Below are positions 29,760 through 37,386 of a stretch of DNA of 37,386 nucleotides, in pieces. Positions within the stretch are counted from its first letter, which is position 1; each line of letters begins with the position of its first letter. Below the pieces are notes generated by a model. It was given only the letters and a program-made list of their open reading frames with translations. It had not been told where the DNA came from and ran no database searches. Source of the stretch: Magnetococcales bacterium HA3dbin3 (GTDB taxonomy: Bacteria; Pseudomonadota; Magnetococcia; Magnetococcales; DC0425bin3); NCBI GenBank assembly GCA_002753495.1, contig PEAJ01000006.1, positions 1-37,386 of the forward strand, written 5' to 3'. The position numbers and the translations under genes were made by a program.

Positions 29760-32153
29760 TTACGACAGAGGCGTCACCTCCACTTCCGGGAATGCCTCGG
29801 CGACATCGCCCAGGTGGTGGGCCTCCTCCTCCCCCTGGCCGTAGCGGCCAAAAAGGGTGCCGGCGGGGATGGTGGCGTCGATACCGGCGCGCAGGTCGAT
29901 GCTGCGTTCGCCGCTGGTCAGGCGCACGCGCTGACCGTCACGCACCCCCAGGCGCGTGGCATCCTCGGGGTTGAGGCGCACCTGGCGGCGGGGTGCCAGC
30001 TTGTCCAGGGTGGTCGAGGCCCGGGCGACGGCGTCGGCGAACCAGAAGGCGGGTTCGAGCACCAGGGTCAGGCCATGGCCGTTGGCGGCGGCGGGAACCT
30101 TCTTGAACTTGTCGGCCAGGCTGCGCGTCACGCTGGGGGGCGCATCGTCGCCGGTCGCGGCCAGGTCGTAGACGGGCACGGCGGCGGCCAGGGCGGCACG
30201 CAGGGTAACCAGGGTGTTGTAGCCAAGCGGCCGGGCCAGGGTGTCGCTTAAAGCACGCAAAATGCGCCAGGCCGGACGGGCATCACCCGGCGGCGGAATC
30301 GCCTGCGCGCTCCGCTGCACGCACCCCTCGCCATTGACGAGAAGCGCATCCTGCTCCGGGGTGGCCACCGCCGCCGGCAGCACCACCGCCGCGCGTTCGG
30401 TCGCCGGCGAACGATGCGTCGCCAGGGCAATCACCCGCACCCCGGCGAGGGCGGCGCGGGCAAGGTCAGGGTCGACACCATCGAGTATCGGGTCGGCACC
30501 AAGGAGCAGCAGCACCTTGATCTTGCCGGCGGCGGCCTGGCGCAGGATTTCGCCGGCGTTGTGACCGACCGGCGTCACCGGGCGATACCCCGGCCCGCGG
30601 TGGGGCACCACGCCGAGATCCTGCGCGGCGACGGCGGTAGCCGACGGAGCAAGGAGATTGTAACCGTTCCACTTTTCGCTTAAGGCACCGCAGGCGTCAA
30701 GGATCGCCACCCCCTGCCGGCGCAGGGTTTCGGCTTGCGGGTGGTGGAGCGCCTGGGCGCCGAGGAGAATCACCGGGCGTTTGGCCTCTTTCAGGGCAGC
30801 GGCGAGCCGGGCGGCGGGGGTGGCACCGGGCTTTTTCGCCTTGAGCGCCTTTTGCACCTGGTCGAGAAACTCCGCCTCGCGACCCGGGGGTTGCACCCAC
30901 GTCTCCAGGCCCGGCAGCGTGCTCTGCAGGCGGCGGGTGTTGAGGACAAAGGTGCGTGCGCCGGCAAGGGCGGCCTGGCGCAGCCGCCAGTTGAGGATCG
31001 GCGCCTCCTGCCGCGGGTCGCAGCCAACCAGCACAATGCAATCAGCGCTTGGCAGGTCGGCAAGCCGGGTGTTGAGCAAAAAATCGCCGCGCGTCAGGGG
31101 CTGTTCATCGGCGCTGAAGTCGCGTTGTTGCAAACGATGATCCAGGTGCGGCGTGCCGATGGCGTGGCGCAGCAAATCCTGGAAGGCAAACAGATCCTCC
31201 GCCGCCAGGTGATACCCCCCGGCAAGCCCGGCCACCTCTTCCGGCGCCACCCCTTGCAGGATCTCCCCGGCACGGGCAAGGGCCTGCGGCCAGGTGGTCA
31301 CCGTCAGCGCCTCTTCCTTGCGGATCATCGGCACGGTCAGGCGGGCGTGGCTCAGGCCGTCGCAGGCAAAGCGCCCCTTGTCGCAAATCCAGCTGCTGTT
31401 GATCGTCGGGCAGGTATCGGCAAGGATGCGTTTGACCTGCCCTTGCAGCTGCTGCCAGCGCAGGTGGCAACCAACGGCGCAGTGACCGCACACCCCGGCG
31501 CTGGTGGTAAGTTCCCAGCTGCGTGCCTGGAAGTGAAACGGCTTGTCATTCAGGGCGCCAACCGGGCAAATTTCCGCCATGTTGCCGGAGAGTTCCGAGG
31601 TAAGGGGTCCTTCGACCCAGGGGCCGACCTCCATGTGGTCGCCGCGGTGCATCGCCCCCATCTCCTCGGTGCCGGCCACTTCCGCCGAGAAACGGATGCA
31701 GCGCGTGCAGTGGATGCAGCGATCCATTTCGGTTTCGATCAGGGGACCTAAGTCCTTGTTGCGCACCTGACGCTTGTCGACGCTGAAGCGGCTGCGGTCG
31801 GGGCCGTACTTCAGGGCGAGATCCTGCAGATCGCAGGCACCACCCTGGTCGCAGACCGGGCAGTCGAGGGGATGGTTGATGAGCAGAAACTCCATCACCC
31901 CCTTGCGTGCCTGCAACACCATCGGGCTTTCGGTCCGCACCACCATCCCCTCGGAGGCGGGCATGGCGCAGGCGACGACCGGGCGCGGCATCTTCTCCAC
32001 CTCGACCATGCACATCCGGCAGTTGCCCGCCACCGGCAGGCTGGGATGATAGCAGAAGTGAGGAATATAGATCGCGAGCTGGCGGGCGGCCTCCATGATG
32101 GTCGTGCCCGGTGCGACCGTGATCTCCTTACCGTTGATGATCAGGGTAGGCAT
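29760..32153 (-). CDS. nuoG: NADH-quinone oxidoreductase subunit G
   Basis: A 797-residue iron-sulfur subunit. The N-terminal 2Fe-2S domain has FCYHPSLPVAGNCRMCMVEV and a later Cys (N1b). Next are the His/Cys set HPLDCPVCDQGGACDLQ (N5) and DRCIHCTRCIRF (N4). From about residue 219 the motif CGHCAVGC followed 27 residues later by Cys in SSWICDKGRF provides the four ligands of the extra cluster N7. The rest is a molybdopterin-oxidoreductase-like fold without cofactor. It relays electrons from subunit F toward subunit I. The start at 32153 has GGAAG upstream. It follows nuoF by 16 bp. Confidence 0.96.
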   Translation of the reverse strand: MPTLIINGKEITVAPGTTIMEAARQLAIYIPHFCYHPSLPVAGNCRMCMVEVEKMPRPVVACAMPASEGMVVRTESPMVLQARKGVMEFLLINHPLDCPVCDQGGACDLQDLALKYGPDRSRFSVDKRQVRNKDLGPLIETEMDRCIHCTRCIRFSAEVAGTEEMGAMHRGDHMEVGPWVEGPLTSELSGNMAEICPVGALNDKPFHFQARSWELTTSAGVCGHCAVGCHLRWQQLQGQVKRILADTCPTINSSWICDKGRFACDGLSHARLTVPMIRKEEALTVTTWPQALARAGEILQGVAPEEVAGLAGGYHLAAEDLFAFQDLLRHAIGTPHLDHRLQQRDFSADEQPLTRGDFLLNTRLADLPSADCIVLVGCDPRQEAPILNWRLRQAALAGARTFVLNTRRLQSTLPGLETWVQPPGREAEFLDQVQKALKAKKPGATPAARLAAALKEAKRPVILLGAQALHHPQAETLRRQGVAILDACGALSEKWNGYNLLAPSATAVAAQDLGVVPHRGPGYRPVTPVGHNAGEILRQAAAGKIKVLLLLGADPILDGVDPDLARAALAGVRVIALATHRSPATERAAVVLPAAVATPEQDALLVNGEGCVQRSAQAIPPPGDARPAWRILRALSDTLARPLGYNTLVTLRAALAAAVPVYDLAATGDDAPPSVTRSLADKFKKVPAAANGHGLTLVLEPAFWFADAVARASTTLDKLAPRRQVRLNPEDATRLGVRDGQRVRLTSGERSIDLRAGIDATIPAGTLFGRYGQGEEEAHHLGDVAEAFPEVEVTPLS

Positions 32154-32169
32154 CGTCTTCCGTCGCTCC

Positions 32170-33453
32170 TCATCCCACCATGCACCGACCGTGTTTGATA
32201 TGGTACGCAAACTCCTCGGGAAAAGCCCGGATCGCCCCGGCCACCGGCATCGCCGCCGCATCGCCCAGGGCACAGATGGTCTTGCCCGACATGCTGGCGC
32301 AAACATCTTGAAGCAGTTCAACATCCCCGTTCTTGCCCTCGCCCGCCTCCAGGCGACGCATGATTTGGGCGAGCCAGCCGGTCCCTTCGCGGCAGGGGGT
32401 GCACTGACCGCAGGATTCATGGCGATAAAATCGCGACAGGCGGGCGATGGCGCGGACGATGCAGACCGACTTGTCCATCACAATCACCGATCCCGCCCCG
32501 AGCATGCTGCCGGCCTTGGCCAGGGATTCGTAGTCCATGGCGATGGTTTCGCACACCTCGGCACGCAAAACCGGGGTCGAGGAGCCACCGGGAATCACCC
32601 CTTTCAGGTTTTCCCAGCCGCCGCGCACGCCGCCGGCGTAATCCTCGATCAGGCTCTTCAAGGGGATGCCAAGCGGTACCTCATAGTTGCCGGGGCGCAA
32701 GACGTGGCCGGAGACCGAGAACACCTTGGTGCCATTGGACTTCGGCACGCCGAGGCTGGCATACCAATCGCCGCCGCGTTCGATGATCATCGGCACCGCC
32801 GCCAGGGTTTCGACGTTGTTGATCACCGTCGGGCAGTCGTAGAGGCCGACGTTGGCCGGAAACGGCGGCTTCACGCGCGGCTGACCCTTCTTCCCTTCGA
32901 GCGATTCGATCAAACCGGTCTCTTCGCCGCAGACGTAGGCGCCGGCGCCGCGATGTACCGCAAGATGAAAGCGAAAGCCGCTGCCCAGGCAGTTCTCGCC
33001 AAGCAGGCCGGCGGTGAGGGCGTCATCGATGGCGCGTTGCAGCACCTCCGCCTCGCGGGTGAACTCGCCACGAATGTAGATGTAGCCGCGCTCGGCCTGC
33101 ACGGCGAAGGCGGCGATGATCATCCCCTCGATCAGCAGGTGGGGGTCGCGGCGCAGGATTTCACGATCCTTGCAGGTGCCGGGTTCCCCTTCGTCGGCGT
33201 TGCAAATCAGGTAGTGTGGTCGGCTCGTATCCTTAGGGATGAACGACCATTTCATCCCGGCCGGAAAGCCGGCGCCGCCGCGACCGCGCAGGTTGGATTT
33301 CTTCACCTCCTCGATCACCGCCGCGCTGCCCATGACAAAGGCCTTGCGCGCGGCTTCGTAGGCGCCACGTTCCCGGGCGACGGCCAGCAGATGGCCATCC
33401 TGAAGACCCATATGGCGATAGACAACTTGCTCCCCGGGGGGTGTTTCGCGCAT
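32170..33453 (-). CDS. nuoF: NADH-quinone oxidoreductase subunit F
   Basis: A 427-residue flavoprotein that oxidises NADH. It has the glycine-rich NADH/FMN segments LRGRGGAGFPAGMKW, YLICNADEGEPGTCKDRE and GAGAYVCGEETGLIESLEGKKGQPR. The N3 4Fe-4S ligands are ESCGQCTPCREG plus a downstream Cys in GKTICALGDAA. It forms the electron-input module with subunits E and G. I chose the ATG at 33453 (AAAGG upstream). The longer frame, which would overlap nuoE, is unsupported. Confidence 0.97.
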   Translation of the reverse strand: MRETPPGEQVVYRHMGLQDGHLLAVARERGAYEAARKAFVMGSAAVIEEVKKSNLRGRGGAGFPAGMKWSFIPKDTSRPHYLICNADEGEPGTCKDREILRRDPHLLIEGMIIAAFAVQAERGYIYIRGEFTREAEVLQRAIDDALTAGLLGENCLGSGFRFHLAVHRGAGAYVCGEETGLIESLEGKKGQPRVKPPFPANVGLYDCPTVINNVETLAAVPMIIERGGDWYASLGVPKSNGTKVFSVSGHVLRPGNYEVPLGIPLKSLIEDYAGGVRGGWENLKGVIPGGSSTPVLRAEVCETIAMDYESLAKAGSMLGAGSVIVMDKSVCIVRAIARLSRFYRHESCGQCTPCREGTGWLAQIMRRLEAGEGKNGDVELLQDVCASMSGKTICALGDAAAMPVAGAIRAFPEEFAYHIKHGRCMVG

Positions 33454-33482
33454 GCCAGCACCTTTCACTGGACCGTCCGCCG

Positions 33483-33998
33483 TCAGGGCAGGCGGTCCAT
33501 GATCTCCGTCACCTTCTCTGGAGTCAGCTCTTCGTGGTAATCGTCGTTGATCTGCAGTGCCGGGGCGTTGACGCAGGCCCCAAGGCACTCAACCTCGCTT
33601 AAGGTGAAGCGGCCGTCGGCGCTGGTTTCGCCCCATTGCAGTTGCAGCTTCTCTTGCAGCGCTTGCGCCACCGCGTCCGATCCGCACAGCCAGCAGGAGA
33701 TGTTGGTACACACCTGCACGTGGTACCGACCCACCGGCTTCAGGTTGTACATGGTGTAGAAGGTGGCCACCTCGCCCACACGCACCGGCGGAATGTCTGT
33801 CAACTCGGCGACGTAGGCGAGGGCTTCATGCGAGAGCCAGCCGCCAAATTCACGCTGCGCCAGGTGCAGGATTGGCAGCAGCGCCGAACGCCGGTGCTCG
33901 GGCGGGTAGCGCGCGTAAATCGCCTCCACCTCGGCCAGGGCGGTGGTGGAAAAACGGGGTTTGCCCTCCCCTTCCCTTTCTGTCGACGACACGCTCAT
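33483..33998 (-). CDS. nuoE: NADH-quinone oxidoreductase subunit E
   Basis: A 171-residue thioredoxin-like 2Fe-2S protein. A helical N-terminal part (YPPEHRRSALLPILHLAQREFGGWLS) precedes the cluster N1a ligands VCTNISCWLCG and VECLGACVNAP. Between the first two ligand cysteines and the glycine there is an extra Cys (CWLCG) that is common in the family. It sits beside subunit F and may act as an electron store. Start ATG at 33998; the 30-bp gap to nuoF and 53-bp gap to nuoD show nothing unusual. Confidence 0.96.
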   Translation of the reverse strand: MSVSSTEREGEGKPRFSTTALAEVEAIYARYPPEHRRSALLPILHLAQREFGGWLSHEALAYVAELTDIPPVRVGEVATFYTMYNLKPVGRYHVQVCTNISCWLCGSDAVAQALQEKLQLQWGETSADGRFTLSEVECLGACVNAPALQINDDYHEELTPEKVTEIMDRLP

Positions 33999-34051
33999 GG
34001 ACGGCTGCCCAAATCCTTGTCAAAACGAGGTTGAAACCCTTCTTTGGTTCC

Positions 34052-35233
34052 TCAGCGGTCGATTTCGCCGAAGACGATATCGATGGTGCCGACGCAGGTG
34101 GTGACATCGGCCAGCAGGTGCCCCCTGACCATGGTGTCAAGCGCCTGTAGATGATTGAATCCAGCGGCGCGGATCTTCACCCGATACGGTTTGTTGCTGC
34201 CGTCGGCGATGAGGTAGACCCCCATCTCCCCCTTGGGGGTTTCGACGGCGGTGTAGATCTCTCCGGCCGGGATGGTCAACCCTTCCGTGTGCAGCTTGAA
34301 GTGGTGGATCAACGACTCCATGCCGCTTTTCATCTCTTCCCGATAGGGGGTGGAGACCTTGAAATTGTCGTGGCGGACCGGACCATCGGGCATTTGTTCC
34401 AGGCATTGGCGGATGATGCTTGTGCTTTGTCTGAGTTCGTTGACGCGCACCAGGTAGCGGTCGTAGCAGTCGCCATTCTTGCCGACCGGAATGTCAAAGT
34501 CGAGCCGGTCGTAGACATCGTAGGGTTCGGCCTTGCGCAGGTCGTAGGCGATCCCCGATCCGCGCAGCATCGGCCCGACGAACCCCAGGTCGAGCGCCTG
34601 ATCCGGACCAACGACGCCGATGCCGACCAGCCGCTGTTTCCAGATGCGATTGCCGGTGAGCAGGGTTTCGTAGTCGTCAATTTTCGAGGGAAAGTCGGCG
34701 ACGAACTCGGCGATGCGGTCGACCAGGCCGTCGGGCAGATCCATCGCCACGCCGCCGGGGCGGAAGTAGGCGGCGTGGATGCGCGCGCCGCAAGCCGCCT
34801 CGGACATGTCGAGGATCCGCTCGCGTTCGCGGAAGCAGTAGATGAACATGGTCATCGCACCGACATCGAGGCCGTGCGCGCCGAGAAAGAGCAGGTGGTT
34901 CAGGATGCGTGTCAGTTCGGCGAAGATGACGCGGATGTACTGGGCGCGCGGCGGCGCCTCGATCCCGAGCAGCCGCTCGATCGCCAGCACCCAGGGGTAC
35001 TCCTGCGCCATTGGCGACATGTAGTCCAGGCGGTCAAAGTAGGGAAGCCCTTGCAGGTAGGTTTTGTGTTCGAGCAGTTTTTCCGTCCCGCGGTGCAAAA
35101 AGCCGATGTGCGGGTCGGCGCGCACCACCATTTCGCCGTCCAGCTCCAGCACCAGGCGCAGCACGCCGTGCGCCGCCGGATGTTGCGGCCCAAAGTTGAG
35201 GGTGTAATTGTCGAGCTGCGCGCTTGCGGACAT
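34052..35233 (-). CDS. nuoD: NADH-quinone oxidoreductase subunit D
   Basis: A 393-residue 49-kDa-type subunit that forms the quinone pocket with subunit B. It starts with [22 protein letters not shown] (the His-containing loop at the quinone headgroup). [32 protein letters not shown]-type residues (here [22 protein letters not shown]) and a C-terminal VVFGEIDR-type ending (here DIVFGEIDR) follow. It is separate from nuoC, unlike the fused nuoCD of enterobacteria. The 176-bp gap to nuoC contains a pentanucleotide microsatellite. Confidence 0.97.
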   Translation of the reverse strand: MSASAQLDNYTLNFGPQHPAAHGVLRLVLELDGEMVVRADPHIGFLHRGTEKLLEHKTYLQGLPYFDRLDYMSPMAQEYPWVLAIERLLGIEAPPRAQYIRVIFAELTRILNHLLFLGAHGLDVGAMTMFIYCFRERERILDMSEAACGARIHAAYFRPGGVAMDLPDGLVDRIAEFVADFPSKIDDYETLLTGNRIWKQRLVGIGVVGPDQALDLGFVGPMLRGSGIAYDLRKAEPYDVYDRLDFDIPVGKNGDCYDRYLVRVNELRQSTSIIRQCLEQMPDGPVRHDNFKVSTPYREEMKSGMESLIHHFKLHTEGLTIPAGEIYTAVETPKGEMGVYLIADGSNKPYRVKIRAAGFNHLQALDTMVRGHLLADVTTCVGTIDIVFGEIDR

Positions 35234-35268
35234 CGGATGCCTGCCTCACTCCCCTTGCGTCGTGTCGT

Positions 35269-35302
35269 CCTGCCCTGCCCTGCCCTGCCCTGCCCTGCCC
35301 TG
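35269..35302. repeat. Pentanucleotide microsatellite between nuoC and nuoD
   Basis: TGCCC is repeated six times without error (35271-35300), with two extra matching bases on each side, 34 nt in all. It starts about 35 bp upstream of the nuoD start codon on the template side. The unit is not a multiple of three but lies outside any gene. Slippage would change the nuoC-nuoD spacing and local mRNA structure. Confidence 0.95.
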
Positions 35303-35409
35303 AATCGTTGCGACTTTGATCCTCGATCGTGTTTTCGTTCGGCAATTCGCCTTGCTTGTCCGGCGACCTTGACCCCACGCCCTCTCTTCCCTGGTCTGGC
35401 CGATCAGGG

Positions 35410-35970
35410 TTACGGCCGTGTTCGCTCCGGGCGGTAGTACTCCCGGTTTGGCAGGGTCAGTTGGACCGGTTCGCGCACCACGCGGCCCTGATCGGCATCG
35501 TATCTCACCTCAAAGCGACCGCTGACCGGAAACTCCTTGCGCAGGGGGTGGCCGTCGAAGTCATACTCGGTCAACAGGCGGCGCAGGTCGGGGTGGCCGG
35601 AGAAGAGGATGCCGAACATCTCGTAGGCTTCGCGCTCATACCAGTTGGCGCTGCTCCAGACGCCGATCAACGACGGCACCGGCTCCCCCTCGCCGACCGC
35701 CACCTTGACGCGCAGGCGCTGGTTGCGATGCACCGACAGCAGCTGGTAGACCACCTCCAGCGGCTTCTCCCGTCCCGGATAATGGACGCCGGCCAGATCA
35801 ATGAGCAGGCGAAAATCAAGTTCGGGCGCATCGCGCAGGCGGGTCATTGTCGCCACCAGCTCTGCCGTGGTGATGCGGAGCACCAGCGCCGCGCCCGCCC
35901 GTTCGACCGGAAGTTCGGGGAGGAGTTGGTTCAGGGCCGCTTCCAGGCGCGTCAATTTTTCCGGTGTCAT
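35410..35970 (-). CDS. nuoC: NADH-quinone oxidoreductase subunit C
   Basis: A 186-residue 30-kDa-type subunit. The family core is [65 protein letters not shown] and the signature [12 protein letters not shown]. It is a structural part of the peripheral arm next to subunit D. The start ATG at 35970 overlaps the nuoB stop by four bases (ATGA). It has a normal length and is not fused to nuoD. Confidence 0.96.
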   Translation of the reverse strand: MTPEKLTRLEAALNQLLPELPVERAGAALVLRITTAELVATMTRLRDAPELDFRLLIDLAGVHYPGREKPLEVVYQLLSVHRNQRLRVKVAVGEGEPVPSLIGVWSSANWYEREAYEMFGILFSGHPDLRRLLTEYDFDGHPLRKEFPVSGRFEVRYDADQGRVVREPVQLTLPNREYYRPERTRP

Positions 35971-36470
35971 GTCTGGGCACCCCAGCCGGTCGAGAGGGTG
36001 TGGGTGCGGTGAATCTTGCGGTGCAGTTGCAAAATTCCGTAAAGCAGGGCCTCGGCGGTCGGCGGGCAGCCTGGGACGTAGATATCCACCGGCAACACGC
36101 GCGCGCAGCCCCTGACCACCGAATAGGAGTAGTGGTAGTAGCCGCCGCCGTTGGCGCAGGAGCCCATCGAGATCACCCAGCGTGGTTCGGGCATCTGGTC
36201 GTAGAGTTTGCGCAGCACTGGTGCCATTTTGTTGGTCAGGGTGCCGGCGACGATGATCACGTCCGACTGGCGCGGGCTGGCGCGCGGGACCATGCCGAAG
36301 CGGTCGAGGTCGTAGCGGCTGCCGCCGGCCTGCATGAACTCCACCGCGCAGCAGGCGAGGCCGAAGGTCATTGGCCACATGGAGGAGGTGCGCGCCCAGT
36401 TGACCAGTTTGTCGACGCCGGTGAGCAGGAAGCCCCGCTCGTCAAGTCCCTGGTGAATCTCCTCGATCAT
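35967..36470 (-). CDS. nuoB: NADH-quinone oxidoreductase subunit B
   Basis: A 167-residue subunit that carries the terminal cluster N2. It has [11 protein letters not shown] with the unusual tandem cysteines, [11 protein letters not shown] and [11 protein letters not shown]. It hands electrons to quinone at the interface with subunit D. I chose the ATG at 36470, which overlaps the nuoA stop by four bases (ATGA); an ATG at 36476 would add two residues. Longer upstream frames cover nuoA in another frame and are artefacts. Confidence 0.96.
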   Translation of the reverse strand: MIEEIHQGLDERGFLLTGVDKLVNWARTSSMWPMTFGLACCAVEFMQAGGSRYDLDRFGMVPRASPRQSDVIIVAGTLTNKMAPVLRKLYDQMPEPRWVISMGSCANGGGYYHYSYSVVRGCARVLPVDIYVPGCPPTAEALLYGILQLHRKIHRTHTLSTGWGAQT

Positions 36471-36823
36471 TCCCATTCCAGGGCCCCCTTTTTCCAGGCG
36501 TAGGCGTAGCCGACGAGCAGCACGAGCAGGAACAGCATCATCTCGACGAAGCCGATGAAGCCGATGTCGCGGAAGGCCACCGCCCAGGGAAACATGAACG
36601 CCGCCTCGATATCGAAGACGATGAACAGGATTGCCAGGAGGTAGTAGCGCACATCGAAGCGGATACGGATCCGTTCCGCGGGGGAGAAGCCGCATTCGTA
36701 TTGGCTCTCTTTTTCCGCGTCCGGGCGTTTGAACCCAAGAAAATAGGAGCCGGCGAGCATGGCCGCGCCGAGGCCGCCGGCGACGAACAGGAAAACCAGG
36801 ATCGGAAAGTAGTTCTCCAGCAT
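36467..36823 (-). CDS. nuoA: NADH-quinone oxidoreductase subunit A
   Basis: A 118-residue protein with three membrane helices, the first gene of the nuo operon. It shows [11 protein letters not shown] (the loop Cys near the quinone site), [30 protein letters not shown] and a final helix [14 protein letters not shown]. It helps close the quinone chamber with subunits H, J and K. The ATG at 36823 follows AGGAAA. The upstream 230 bp must hold the operon promoter. TTGACG near 36980 (minus strand) is a weak -35 candidate with no convincing -10. Confidence 0.96.
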   Translation of the reverse strand: MLENYFPILVFLFVAGGLGAAMLAGSYFLGFKRPDAEKESQYECGFSPAERIRIRFDVRYYLLAILFIVFDIEAAFMFPWAVAFRDIGFIGFVEMMLFLLVLLVGYAYAWKKGALEWE

Positions 36824-37055
36824 GCATATTTCCTGTCGTTGCGGGTTTTTGCGTCGTCGCTTCGGGTGGGGGCGGGCAGATGCGAGGGCCCCAAGTGGCA
36901 CCGTATCCAGGCCTGGCCGACATCGTTTTCCCCTCCCCCGGAGTTTGGTAACACGACGGATACAATGTCGTCAAGCCGTCGCAACCAAGGGTGGCCGGGG
37001 GCCGTCATCCAACAAATTTTGCCATGGAAGGCCAAACCGGGGACAGGGATGATGC

Positions 37056-37386
37056 GGATTCCGGGTGCGGATCCCGAGCTGTTTGTGGCAAGTAAATGGG
37101 GTCCAGGGGACGCGGCGATTCACGCAGATCCCAAGCTGTTTGTGGCGAGTAAGTGGGGGCCAGGGGACGCGGCGATTCACGCAGATCCCAAGCTGTTTGT
37201 GGCGAGTAAGTGGGGGCCAGGGGACGCGGCGATTCGCGCAGATCCCAAGCTGTTTGTGGCGAGTAAGTGGGGGCCAGGGGACGCGGCGATTCGCGCAGAT
37301 CCCAAGCTGTTTGTGGCGAGTAAAATGGGGTCCAGGGGGCCGCGCTCCCTGGTGGGTCCAGGGCGAAGCCCTGGTGGGGTTCGGGG
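37056..37386 (+). repeat. Structured interspersed repeat, copy D, with its head amplified as a 57-bp array
   Basis: After GGATTCCGGG (37056-37065), five 57-bp units start at 37067, 37124, 37181, 37238 and 37295. Each contains GATCCCAAGCTGTTTGTGG or a close variant, followed by a GGGGCCAGGGGACGCGGCGATTC-type stretch. The last unit runs into the standard body GGGGTCCAGGGGGCCGCGC, the CCAGGGC-GAA-GCCCTGG hairpin and GGTTCGGGG at the window edge, where the element is cut off. The units match the head of copies A-C. A minus-strand ORF with a 19-residue repeat arises only because 57 is a multiple of three. Confidence 0.9.

Noticed and set aside
36971-37180. 69-codon minus-strand ORF with a 19-residue repeat near the window end
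   Set aside because: Produced by the 57-bp non-coding array; no RBS or recognisable composition.
37056-37386. CRISPR array, suggested by regular 57-bp spacing
   Set aside because: The whole 57-bp unit is conserved, with no variable spacers, so this is a tandem repeat.

Overview
The window is GC-rich bacterial DNA (by eye about 60% GC or more) with dense genes, Shine-Dalgarno starts and overlapping ATGA junctions. Gene content points to a Gram-negative member of the Pseudomonadota: OmpR/EnvZ-type regulators, a Spy/CpxP-like periplasmic protein, RatA/Coq10-like proteins (usually tied to ubiquinone), class II aldolase, a NifQ-like protein and a complete 14-subunit complex I with separate nuoC and nuoD. 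An alphaproteobacterial or Magnetococcia-like host is a guess from the gene mix and the GC-rich hairpin repeats; I cannot place it more closely.

Layout. Positions 1-3952: a secreted repeat protein (cut by the window edge) and a Spy/CpxP-like protein on the minus strand, divergent from ompR and an envZ-like kinase. A structured interspersed repeat sits between the two regulator genes. Positions 4025-4683: an AT-rich AbrB/PIN toxin-antitoxin pair. Positions 4810-10082 (minus): gap followed 8 nt later by a 1420-residue protein with the ATP-grasp and phosphohistidine domains of pyruvate phosphate dikinase but no PEP/pyruvate domain. Positions 10304-12306 (plus): two tandem RatA/Coq10-like genes and a secreted DsbA-like thiol oxidoreductase. 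Positions 12683-15574: a multi-pass GT-C-like membrane protein and a polyprenyl-phosphate glycosyltransferase. Positions 15872-16444: a NifQ-like protein without the family's cysteine cluster, behind a good sigma-54 promoter match. Then fba (minus), and a grx, nitrilase-like, methyltransferase operon (plus) to 20222.

Positions 20221-21048 hold an 828-bp inverted pair of the structured repeat. Positions 21078-36823 (minus) are one long nuoA-N operon. A 72-codon ORF lies between nuoM and nuoN, and an FHA-domain gene follows nuoN by 12 nt. The window ends in a 57-bp tandem array that amplifies the head of the same repeat family.

The most unusual content is that repeat family. Copies start just after a stop codon, in the gene's own direction, in three of four cases. 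They carry GC hairpins followed by T-rich tracts, and they contain hairpins whose two arms change together between copies. The window is also rich in small tandem duplications (5, 19, 27, 29, 57 and 60 bp units). No tRNA, rRNA or CRISPR array was seen.
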